NCBI GenBank assembly: GCA_964344135.1
Contig: CAYFMF010000048.1
Location: 1 to 12,410, forward strand
Length of the DNA stretch: 12,410 bases
From: Thiopontia sp964344135
GTDB taxonomy: Bacteria; Pseudomonadota; Gammaproteobacteria; GCF-002020875
Direction: 5' to 3'
This document shows, piece by piece, positions 5,747 through 12,320 of this stretch. The notes beneath the pieces are model-generated. The model did no database searches. It was not told the origin of the DNA and saw nothing but the letters and a program-made list of their open reading frames with translations. Each line of letters starts with the position of its first letter. Position 1 is the stretch's first letter. The position numbers were made by a program, and so were the translations under genes.

Positions 5747-7486
5747 ATGAGCTTCGCAAAACCATTATTCCGGACAGAGCCGGGTAGCGGACTGGTCTTT
5801 CACAAGAATGCTGAAAATCTGATGAAAGCCAACGCTATTGCCGCCGCAGTGTTCCTGCTGATCGGCGGTATTCTTGCCGCACTGGTGACGGCAACACGCA
5901 TGCCGACCCTGCATACACTCCCTGCGGGTCAGTTCTACCAGGCGCTTACAGCCCATGGTATCGATATGTTGATCATCTGGATCATCTTCTTTGAGATGGC
6001 CGTACTCTACTTTGCCTCCTCAACACTGTTGAGGTCGAGGCTGGCAACCCCGGCATGGGGCTGGGTACAGTTTGTCCTGATGCTGGTTGGTGCCCTGATC
6101 ACCAACTATGCCATCCTGATGGGCAACTCCAGTGTAATGATGACCTCCTATGTGCCGATGCCGGCTGATCCGCTCTTCTATCTGGGGCTGATCCTGTTTG
6201 CCGTTGGTGCACTGATTGGCTGCTTCATCTTCTTTGGTACGCTGGTGATTGCCAAGGAGGAGAAGACCTATGAGGGCTCCATCCCGCTGGTTGTGTTTGG
6301 TGCAATGACAGCAGCAATTATTGCGGTCTTTACCATCGCATCGGGTGCAATCATCCTGATCCCGACCTTCCTCTGGAGTCTGGGTCTGATATCCAATATC
6401 GATCCACTGATGTATCGTGTGATCTGGTGGGCACTGGGTCACTCCTCGCAGCAGATCAATGTGGCTGCTCACATCTCGATCTGGTACATGGTTGCAGCAC
6501 TGCTGTTTGGTGCAAGACCCATGTCCGAGAAGATCAGTCGTTCAGCATTCCTGCTCTATATCCTCTTCCTGCAGATCGCATCTGCCCACCATATCCTGGT
6601 AGACCCAGGTGTGAGCTCCGTCTGGAAGATCTTCAATACCAGTTATGCAATGTATCTTGCGGTACTGGCCAGTATGATCCATGGACTGACCGTTCCAGGC
6701 TCCATTGAGGTGGCACAGCGTCTGAAGGGGCTGAACCGAGGACTCTTCCAGTGGCTGAAGAAGGCGCCCTGGGGGAATCCGGTCTTCTCGTCGATGTTCA
6801 TCTCACTGATAGGATTTGGCTTCCTTGGAGGCATCTCCGGTGTGGTCATGGGTGTGGAGCAGATCAATCTGATCATCCACAACACCATCTATGTACCGGG
6901 TCACTTCCACGCAACAGTGGTACTGGGCACCACCATGGCCTTCATGGCGGTCACCTACTTCCTGCTGCCAACCCTCTTTGGTCGTGAGCTCATCCTGCCA
7001 TCGATTGCCAAGCTGCAGCCCTATCTGTTTGGTCTCGGCATGGCCGGTGTCTCCCTCTTCCTGATGGGTGCAGGCACCATGGGTGTTGCCCGTAGACACT
7101 GGGACATGGCCTTTACCGGCGCCCCCTATGCCTATGAGTACCCCGCAATTGCCTACACCATCATGGGTCTGGCGGGCATCTTCGCCATCCTGGCGGTACT
7201 GGGTGGAGCGATCTTTGTCCTGCTGACGGTAGGGACCCTGCTCTTCGGCAAGAAGACCGATGAGAAGGTGGGCTTCCTCGGCTTCCGTGGTGTGGACAGC
7301 TACACCACCGAGCGCCCAGCGATGCTGATGCGTGCCGCTCCTGAGGAGGGTTCTCACAGCAGTATCGGCAAGTGGGGATTCGTTGCACCAGGAACCTTCA
7401 TGATGGCCCTGGCATTCCTCGCCATCTTTGTTCTCTACTACTTCGTCAACTGGAAGCAGTTGGCAGCAGTCTGGGGACTTTCATAA
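5747..7486 (+). CDS. B-family heme-copper subunit I lacking the active-site Tyr; likely NO reductase (NorY/sNOR type)
   Basis: A 579-residue polytopic catalytic subunit. Long stretches align with Thermus ba3 subunit I, for instance DPGVSSVWK, APWGNP and HNTIYVPGHFH. The six ligand histidines are present: H70 and H388 for the low-spin heme, H386 for the high-spin heme, and H232, H281 and H282 for the second metal. After H232 the motif reads GHSSQQ, not GHPxVY, so Gln236 replaces the His-cross-linked Tyr of A- and B-family oxygen reductases. The C-family Tyr position, six before the HH pair, is Leu275. K-channel residues of ba3 (Tyr244, Ser309, Thr312) align with Ile243, Ala308 and Ile311. Loss of the tyrosine and proton channel is typical of NO reductases in this superfamily. 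A divergent oxygen reductase is not excluded. Standard pipelines would call this cytochrome c oxidase subunit I. Confidence 0.93.
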   Translation: MSFAKPLFRTEPGSGLVFHKNAENLMKANAIAAAVFLLIGGILAALVTATRMPTLHTLPAGQFYQALTAHGIDMLIIWIIFFEMAVLYFASSTLLRSRLATPAWGWVQFVLMLVGALITNYAILMGNSSVMMTSYVPMPADPLFYLGLILFAVGALIGCFIFFGTLVIAKEEKTYEGSIPLVVFGAMTAAIIAVFTIASGAIILIPTFLWSLGLISNIDPLMYRVIWWALGHSSQQINVAAHISIWYMVAALLFGARPMSEKISRSAFLLYILFLQIASAHHILVDPGVSSVWKIFNTSYAMYLAVLASMIHGLTVPGSIEVAQRLKGLNRGLFQWLKKAPWGNPVFSSMFISLIGFGFLGGISGVVMGVEQINLIIHNTIYVPGHFHATVVLGTTMAFMAVTYFLLPTLFGRELILPSIAKLQPYLFGLGMAGVSLFLMGAGTMGVARRHWDMAFTGAPYAYEYPAIAYTIMGLAGIFAILAVLGGAIFVLLTVGTLLFGKKTDEKVGFLGFRGVDSYTTERPAMLMRAAPEEGSHSSIGKWGFVAPGTFMMALAFLAIFVLYYFVNWKQLAAVWGLS

Positions 7487-7497
7487 GTGAAACGCTA

Positions 7498-7525
7498 CAG
7501 GGGCAGGCTGTCATGCCTGCCCCTG
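7498..7525 (+). terminator. Strong hairpin after the catalytic subunit gene
   Basis: A perfect 11-bp GC-rich stem (7498-7508 with 7515-7525, core GGGGCAGG) has a 6-base loop and begins 12 bases after the stop codon. There is no T-run, so it may act as an mRNA 3' stabiliser or Rho-associated end, separating expression of the catalytic subunits from the assembly genes downstream. Confidence 0.6.
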
Positions 7526-7558
7526 CAGTAACCTGAGGTTGATTGGAGAGGTTTGCTG

Positions 7559-7564
7559 TATAAT
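7559..7564 (+). promoter_or_regulatory. Candidate -10 element for the ctaB segment
   Basis: A perfect TATAAT lies 91 bases before the ctaB start, in the 169-base gap after the catalytic genes. The nearest -35-like TTGATT (7539-7544) is only 14 bases away, shorter than optimal. An independent promoter is plausible but weakly supported. Confidence 0.35.
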
Positions 7565-7655
7565 TGAGTGCAGTTAAAGCCCTGAACGTCACCGGTCATG
7601 GGAAAACACCGAGACCTCTCCATGGGCAATGGAAAACACTAGAGGAAACTGAGCT

Positions 7656-8528
7656 GTGGTCATTGGATTCAAGCAGATTGCGAACATCTTCAAACTCCGT
7701 ATTGGTGTCACAATTGCACTTACAGCACTGGTTGGTCTCGCCGTTACACCGGGCCCTTCCGTGCCTCTACCACATATCCTGACGCTGTTGCTGACCGTAC
7801 TGCTCTCCTCTGCCAGTGCAGGTGGATTTAACCAGTACCTTGAACGCAACCATGATGGGCGCATGGAGAGAACCCGCAACCGCCCATTTGTAACGGGTGA
7901 GATCAAGGCCGATTATCGCTGGCCCCTGTTTCTCTACTTTCTGCTCTTTGCCTCGGTCTTTGCCACCGCCTATATCCTTAACGGAGTGGCGGCACTCTAT
8001 GTCTTTCTTGGCGCCTTCTTCTACGCCTTTGTCTACACCTGGTGGCTGAAGCGCAGAACCTGGCTCAATATTGTGATTGGTGGACTTGCAGGCAGTTTTG
8101 CCGTGCTGGCCGGTGCGGCAACGGTCAATCCGACCGGGATCGATACCTTTCCGCTGATTCTTGCTGTCGTCCTCTTTCTCTGGACACCCTCCCACTTCTG
8201 GAGTCTGGCCATCACCCTCCATGATGACTATGCGCGTGGAGGAATACCGATGCTTCCGGTGGTGATTGGGGATCACAAGGCGGCATGGGCCATCTTTGGC
8301 AACTCCATTCTGCTGGTTGCCACCTCTTTTCTACCCCTCTTTTTTGACCTGGGACTGGGTATCGTCTACTTCCTGGGTGCTGCAGTGGGTGGTTTCTACT
8401 TTCTCTACAAGAATATTGTTCTGATCAGAGAGACCAACCGTACCACTGCCATGTCAAGTTTCTATGCATCACTCCTCCAGCTGACCCTGTTGTTGGTTGC
8501 GGCTGTGGTTGATATACAACTTGTCTGA
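7656..8528 (+). CDS. ctaB: Protoheme IX farnesyltransferase (heme O synthase)
   Basis: A 290-residue UbiA-superfamily membrane enzyme (CtaB/CyoE/COX10). It transfers a farnesyl group from farnesyl diphosphate to the 2-vinyl of heme B, giving heme O. The first prenyl-diphosphate/Mg2+ motif is NQYLERNHDGRMERTRNRP (59-77), with N59 and D67 kept and Glu63 where Asp is usual. Then comes YTWWLKRRTWLNIVIGG (127-143), and after it PSHFW and LHDDYARGGIPMLPVV (188-203). The usual Pro-Pro after the LKRRT segment (GAAPPVIG in E. coli CyoE) is Ala-Val here (GSFAVLAG), an unusual change. The GTG start has AGAGGA about nine bases upstream. No heme A synthase gene is in the window, so the nearby heme-copper enzyme may carry heme O or obtain heme A from elsewhere. 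Confidence 0.93.
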   Translation: MVIGFKQIANIFKLRIGVTIALTALVGLAVTPGPSVPLPHILTLLLTVLLSSASAGGFNQYLERNHDGRMERTRNRPFVTGEIKADYRWPLFLYFLLFASVFATAYILNGVAALYVFLGAFFYAFVYTWWLKRRTWLNIVIGGLAGSFAVLAGAATVNPTGIDTFPLILAVVLFLWTPSHFWSLAITLHDDYARGGIPMLPVVIGDHKAAWAIFGNSILLVATSFLPLFFDLGLGIVYFLGAAVGGFYFLYKNIVLIRETNRTTAMSSFYASLLQLTLLLVAAVVDIQLV

Positions 8529-8559
8529 ACAGTAACTTTTTAACCGGTTTAACCATAAC

Positions 8560-9405
8560 ATGCTTAGGTGGCTACACAACAGCCGCAGGATTGCTGCGGC
8601 AATTCTCCTTAACCTCGCGCTCGGGCTTGCAATACCCTCTGCTGCCCAAGAGGAGCAGGGGGCTGTACCATTTGACCATCAAGAGGCGCTGGAGAAGAGC
8701 AGGGCTGCCGTAGGCAATCAACTCTCGGGCTATACCCTGACCAATACGGATGGGATGCCGTTCCATCTGGAGTCTCTGCGTGACAAGCCGTTGATCATCA
8801 ATCTGGTCTATACCAGCTGCTACCACATCTGTCAGATGACCACGCAGAATCTCAAGAAGATGGTTGAGATCGCCAATGATTCACTCGGTCCGGACAAATT
8901 CAATGTGGTTACGATCGGTTTTGATACCCGGATTGATTCACCGGAGATGATGGCGGAGTATGCGAGATCAAGGAGCATTGATTTCGAGAACTGGATGTTC
9001 CTCAGTGGTGACAGTGATACCATCGGTCGCCTGGTGGATGAGGTGGGGTTCAGCTATATCCCTACCTCCAAGGGGTTTGAGCATGTGCTTCAGGCCACCA
9101 TGGTGGATCAGCAGGGGGTGATCTATACCCAGGTCTATGGTGAGTCCTATGATGCCCCCCGACTGATGGAGCCTCTCAAGGAGCTGGTCTACAAGCGTCC
9201 CGTCAACAGGAGCATCATCGCCAATATCGAGGATCGTGTCCGCTTTTTCTGCACGGTCTATGATCCGGCCAGCGGGGAGTACCGTTTTGACTACTCCCTC
9301 TTTGTGGGGATGGCGGTTGGCTTTACGATTATCCTCTTTATCCTCTATTTTCTGGTCAAGGAGTTTGTTGTCAATCCAAGAAAACGGGGCGACAGAAATA
9401 ATTAA
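8560..9405 (+). CDS. SCO1/SenC-family copper chaperone with C-terminal anchor
   Basis: A 281-residue thioredoxin-fold protein that inserts copper, chiefly into the CuA centre of subunit II. An N-terminal signal sequence (about 10-29, AxA-like site near SAAQ) leads to the periplasmic domain. The copper-binding set is Cys87 and Cys91 in TSCYHIC, and His175 in GFEHVLQAT. Unlike ordinary N-anchored SCO proteins it has an extra tail with a membrane helix at about 246-267 and a basic end (NPRKRG), plus a further Cys231 just before that helix. It lies 31 bases after ctaB with no clear Shine-Dalgarno, so the ATG is chosen on the signal peptide. senC next to norSY is known from ammonia-oxidiser clusters, which supports the NO reductase reading. 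Confidence 0.92.
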   Translation: MLRWLHNSRRIAAAILLNLALGLAIPSAAQEEQGAVPFDHQEALEKSRAAVGNQLSGYTLTNTDGMPFHLESLRDKPLIINLVYTSCYHICQMTTQNLKKMVEIANDSLGPDKFNVVTIGFDTRIDSPEMMAEYARSRSIDFENWMFLSGDSDTIGRLVDEVGFSYIPTSKGFEHVLQATMVDQQGVIYTQVYGESYDAPRLMEPLKELVYKRPVNRSIIANIEDRVRFFCTVYDPASGEYRFDYSLFVGMAVGFTIILFILYFLVKEFVVNPRKRGDRNN

Positions 9406-9472
9406 GAAACAATTTAATTGTATTTTTGGATCCAATTAACCTTTTGATATTTCAATACTATCTGGCCTTTTT
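9406..9472. other. AT-rich gap with a dyad
   Basis: This 67-base AT-rich spacer between the SCO gene and the cytochrome b fusion contains the odd-length dyad ACAATTTAATTGT (9411-9423). A weak -10-like TACTAT lies at 9456-9461. The dyad could be an operator for a separate promoter of the downstream genes. No Shine-Dalgarno is visible before the ATG at 9473. Confidence 0.3.
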
Positions 9473-11044
9473 ATGACTAGTCGACTGCTGAAATTCCGTG
9501 AATCCACCATCTCCAGAGTGGAGGGTTGGTTCAATCGCTTTTTTACCAGAGAGTTGAATCCTCTCTACCATCTGGGTGCACTGACCATCTATCTGTTCTG
9601 GATCGTGCTGGTGAGTGGAATCTATGTCTTCGTGCTGTATGAGACCAGCATCTTTGGCGCCTGGCCCTCCCTTGAGTATATGAGCAATGACCTCTGGTGG
9701 TCGGCAGGGGTCATGCGGAGCCTCCACCGCTATGCATCGGATGCTGCGATCATCACCATCTTCCTCCATATTGGTCGTGAGTTCTGGCGTGACCGGTATC
9801 GCGGTTTTCGCTGGTTCTCCTGGTTTTCCGGGGTCCCCCTGCTCTGGATGACGGCACTGCTTGGAATCTCCGGCTACTGGATGGTGTGGGACACCATGGC
9901 ACAGTATGTCGCTATTGCCTCGTCAGAGATGATGGACTGGTTACCGATCTTTACCGAACCGATGGCCAGGAACTTTCTCACCGATGATGCCCTGAATGAC
10001 CGCTTCTTTACCCTGATTGCATTTATCCATGTAATCGGGATCCCCATCTTTCTCCTCTTTGGGCTCTGGATTCACCTGCTTCGCATCAGTCGCTCCATCA
10101 TCAACCCGCCCCGCAGCCTGGCAATAGGAACCCTGGCTGCACTGATTGTCCTCTCACTGGTCAAGCCGGCGGTGAGCCATCAGCAGGCCGACCTCAATAC
10201 GGTACCAACAGAGATCAATCTGGACTGGTTCTACCTCAATATCTATCCGCTTGCCGACAGCTGGCCGATGTGGGCGGTCTGGTCGCTGGTCTGGGCAGTC
10301 AGCTTCCTGTTGATGATCATGCCGTGGTTCCCTCGAAAGAAGAAGCCCCCCGTTGCCGAGATCTTCCCGGAGGAGTGCAATGGGTGTGGGCAGTGTGTGG
10401 AGGACTGCCCCTACAGTGCGATTACCATGGAGCCGAGAACCGATGGACTCCCCTATGATGAGGTTGCGGTGGTTCATGACAGTTACTGCGCAAGTTGCGG
10501 TATCTGTGCCGGATCCTGCCCCTCCTCAACCCCATTCAGGAAGATGAACCCACTGGTTACCGGAATTGACATGTCCCACGCATCGGTCAACATGCTGCGC
10601 GAGGAGTGCAATGAGAAGCTTGGGGGGCTGGATGACGAGATTCGCATCATCATCTTCGGGTGTGACCATGCGGCAGAACTGGAGCAGTTCAGGGGCCAGG
10701 GGACGGCCGTGGTTACGCTCCCCTGTACCGGAATGTTGCCGGCATCATTTATTGACTACGCACTGAGACGGGGCAATGCGGATGGTGTCTTTATTACCGG
10801 TTGTCTGGAGAACAACTGCCACTATCGACTGGGCAACCACTGGCTGGACGAGCGAATCCACAAGGATCGCAAGCCGGCACTGCGCTCACGGATCGACCGA
10901 AACCGCATCCATATCTTCCGGGCGGAGGATCCTGACCGCAGGAAGCTTGCGATGCAGGTTGATGAATTCAGGGATTTCCTGCGCAGTTACGGTGGTGAAC
11001 CATCCAGCAGCAGTGAGAGTAGCGGGGTAGCCGGCAATGAGTAA
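9473..11044 (+). CDS. Fusion of cytochrome b, 2[4Fe-4S] ferredoxin and MvhD/FrhD iron-sulfur domain
   Basis: A 523-residue fusion protein. The N-terminal part (about 1-210) is a bc1/b6-type cytochrome b. Its heme ligands are His85 and His99 on one helix and His186 and His201 on another; the second spacing of 15 is that of b6. Two more helices follow (about 215-233 and 265-283). The cytosolic part begins with two [4Fe-4S] motifs: C302, C305, C308, C312 and C339, C342, C345, C349, each last Cys followed by Pro. The final domain resembles the delta subunit of methyl-viologen-reducing hydrogenase. It has Cys397, Cys418, Cys444 and Cys449, with GCLENNCHYRLGN matching the family's GC-x4-CHY-x2-GN. 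A Ser-rich tail ends the protein. It probably moves electrons between the quinone pool and a soluble partner; direction and partner are unknown. It overlaps the next gene by eight bases. Confidence 0.9.
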   Translation: MTSRLLKFRESTISRVEGWFNRFFTRELNPLYHLGALTIYLFWIVLVSGIYVFVLYETSIFGAWPSLEYMSNDLWWSAGVMRSLHRYASDAAIITIFLHIGREFWRDRYRGFRWFSWFSGVPLLWMTALLGISGYWMVWDTMAQYVAIASSEMMDWLPIFTEPMARNFLTDDALNDRFFTLIAFIHVIGIPIFLLFGLWIHLLRISRSIINPPRSLAIGTLAALIVLSLVKPAVSHQQADLNTVPTEINLDWFYLNIYPLADSWPMWAVWSLVWAVSFLLMIMPWFPRKKKPPVAEIFPEECNGCGQCVEDCPYSAITMEPRTDGLPYDEVAVVHDSYCASCGICAGSCPSSTPFRKMNPLVTGIDMSHASVNMLREECNEKLGGLDDEIRIIIFGCDHAAELEQFRGQGTAVVTLPCTGMLPASFIDYALRRGNADGVFITGCLENNCHYRLGNHWLDERIHKDRKPALRSRIDRNRIHIFRAEDPDRRKLAMQVDEFRDFLRSYGGEPSSSSESSGVAGNE

Positions 11045-11540
11045 GGTTATACAGATTGTTGGGCAGGTTCTCCTCTATGGGCTCTTTATTGCGGTAACCG
11101 GATATCTCTCAACCTCACCGGCCTACAGGCTGATTGAGCCGGAGACTGCACTGGTGAAGATCAGTCTGGCCCATGTCAGCAAGCCCCGGGGGGAGTGTGT
11201 CAAGCAGACACCGGAACAGATGGCCAAGCTTCCACCCAATATGAGGTTGCCGCTCATCTGTCCCCGAGAGCGCTCCCCGATTGTGATTGAGCTGGAGCTG
11301 GATGGTAAGGTGATTCACTCCGAGACGATTCTGCCCTCCGGGATCAACCAGGATGCGGCAGGGTACACCTACCAGAAGATCAAGGTGCCATCCGGAAAGC
11401 ACCACCTCAGGGTAAGGATGCGGGACAGTATTCTGACAGAGGGGTTTGACTATGCTGCCGAGGCCGATATTGATCTTGCAGCAGCAGAGATTCTGGTTGT
11501 TGATTTTGATTCCAAACATGAGGAGTTTGTCTTTGAGTAG
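11037..11540 (+). CDS. Membrane-anchored protein of unknown function
   Basis: A 167-residue protein whose ATG overlaps the end of the cytochrome b fusion gene (ATGAGTAA), so the two are translationally coupled and probably work together. An uncleaved N-terminal helix (about 8-24) anchors a domain of some 140 residues, likely periplasmic and mostly beta by pattern (alternating hydrophobics in IVIELELDGKV, HHLRVRMRDS, EILVVDFDS). Cys54 and Cys75 could form a disulfide. Prolines are frequent between them. The tail is acidic. I do not recognise the family. A role in assembling or supporting the cytochrome b fusion or the oxidoreductase is inferred from position alone. Confidence 0.85.
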   Translation: MSKVIQIVGQVLLYGLFIAVTGYLSTSPAYRLIEPETALVKISLAHVSKPRGECVKQTPEQMAKLPPNMRLPLICPRERSPIVIELELDGKVIHSETILPSGINQDAAGYTYQKIKVPSGKHHLRVRMRDSILTEGFDYAAEADIDLAAAEILVVDFDSKHEEFVFE

Positions 11541-11588
11541 GCGGCTGGATTCGGTGGATAACTACACACAGATAGCGGAGGTTACGGG

Positions 11589-11948
11589 ATGGGGATACTG
11601 AGCACTCTTTTTGCAAACAGGGGGCAGAGGCTCTCCTATGCCTACAAGGCGGTTGTCGATATATTCAAGGATGAGGATTACTGCGATACCGACTGCGAGG
11701 GCGGCTTCTACTCGGACATGACGATTCACTACTATGCAGATACCCTCTGCAGCCTCGGAAGATTGCTCAGGGAACGCGAGCCGGATCCCGCCAGGGTCCA
11801 TATTTTCGAGATCAAGAAGGGGCGTGAGATTGAGGTTCCCCGTGAGAGTTACACCCGGAAGGATGGCAGCTGGCGCTCAAAGAATTCGATGTGTGAGAGC
11901 AACAAGCGCTACCATGCAGCCGAGCTGGCCCACAGTAGAACAGAGTGA
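11589..11948 (+). CDS. Small soluble protein of unknown function
   Basis: A 119-residue protein without signal peptide or clear membrane helix, starting at ATG 11589 with GGAGG seven bases upstream, 48 bases after the preceding gene. It contains C-x3-C (Cys32, Cys36) inside an acidic stretch (FKDEDYCDTDCEGG), then Cys54 and Cys102 and several histidines and aromatics. Metal binding or a redox-active pair is possible but not established. The C-terminal third is charged and basic. It is the last gene in the rightward series and likely belongs to the same transcript. No family is recognised. Confidence 0.75.
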   Translation: MGILSTLFANRGQRLSYAYKAVVDIFKDEDYCDTDCEGGFYSDMTIHYYADTLCSLGRLLREREPDPARVHIFEIKKGREIEVPRESYTRKDGSWRSKNSMCESNKRYHAAELAHSRTE

Positions 11949-11960
11949 GGTCGCTATCCT

Positions 11961-11988
11961 GAAACTGCCGGCCCCGCAGGGCAGTTTC
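11961..11988 (+). other. Hairpin after the rightward gene series
   Basis: A perfect 9-bp stem, GAAACTGCC (11961-11969) with GGCAGTTTC (11980-11988), has a 10-base loop and begins 12 bases after the last stop codon. It is followed by CAAAAAG, not a T-run. It is a plausible 3' end structure of the operon but not a standard intrinsic terminator. Confidence 0.5.
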
Positions 11989-12008
11989 CAAAAAGCAGGG
12001 CCATCGAG

Positions 12009-12022
12009 CCATTTGCAAATGG
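12009..12022. repeat. 14-bp perfect palindrome
   Basis: CCATTTGCAAATGG is a perfect palindrome in the short gap between two convergent genes. Function is unknown. It could be a protein-binding site, or part of the 3' end region together with the hairpins on both sides. Confidence 0.5.
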
Positions 12023-12027
12023 TTCTA

Positions 12028-12276
12028 TTACCCCCCGGGTGCTGTTCCCGGTTGGGGGGTAGCAGGGAATGAGCCATCAGGCAGTGGGGTGACGCCCCCC
12101 ATCATCATCGTCTCCAGGACATTGAAGACAATCAGTGCCAGCACCAGAATAATCACAAAAAAGACGACACTTCGATAGGGAAGTATTCCCCCATGGAGCC
12201 CCTCCAGGAAGAGGAGAATTCGATCTGCCACCAGATAGAGGACAACAGCAACAATGGTATAGAGGATGATTTCCAC
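12028..12276 (-). CDS. Small two-helix membrane protein
   Basis: An 82-residue protein started by GTG at 12276, with GGAG nine bases upstream and a candidate -10 TATAAT at plus positions 12315-12320. Two membrane helices cover about residues 3-24 and 36-53, joined by a short loop LEGLHGGILPYR. A Pro/Gly-rich tail (TPLPDGSFPATPQPG) follows. No family or function is recognised. Its last codons and stop lie in a GC-rich inverted repeat (12029-12036 with 12054-12061) that may end its transcript. Confidence 0.78.
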   Translation of the reverse strand: MEIILYTIVAVVLYLVADRILLFLEGLHGGILPYRSVVFFVIILVLALIVFNVLETMMMGGVTPLPDGSFPATPQPGTAPGG

Positions 12277-12314
12277 GATAGTAATCTCCAGAATAGTACT
12301 CCGTAACAGTCCGA

Positions 12315-12320
12315 ATTATA
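12315..12320 (-). promoter_or_regulatory. Candidate -10 element of the two-helix protein gene
   Basis: TATAAT on the minus strand, about 38 bases before the GTG start. No convincing -35 hexamer is seen at 17 bases. A TGAAAC lies further upstream. The remaining bases to 12410 hold only small stem-loops and no gene that I can support. Confidence 0.4.

Noticed and set aside
6803..7357. Minus-strand frame of 184 codons across the catalytic subunit gene
   Set aside because: Composition rich in His, Gln and Gly without domain structure; it is the antisense shadow of the real gene.
5747..7486. Plain annotation as a ba3 cytochrome c oxidase (oxygen reductase)
   Set aside because: The fold and ligands match, but the active-site Tyr is Gln and several K-channel residues are missing, so the oxygen-reductase function is not supported by the sequence.
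7564..7782. Plus-strand frame of 72 codons starting before ctaB
   Set aside because: It runs out of frame into ctaB, has no good ribosome site and no recognisable protein; ctaB itself is clear.
9446..9457. TTGATATTTCAA as a second FNR-type site before the cytochrome b fusion gene
   Set aside because: The half-sites are separated by four bases instead of six, which is too short for an FNR dimer.
11734..12072. Plus-strand frame of 112 codons at the end of the rightward series
   Set aside because: It overlaps the better supported 119-residue gene in another frame and then runs through hairpin-rich intergenic DNA.
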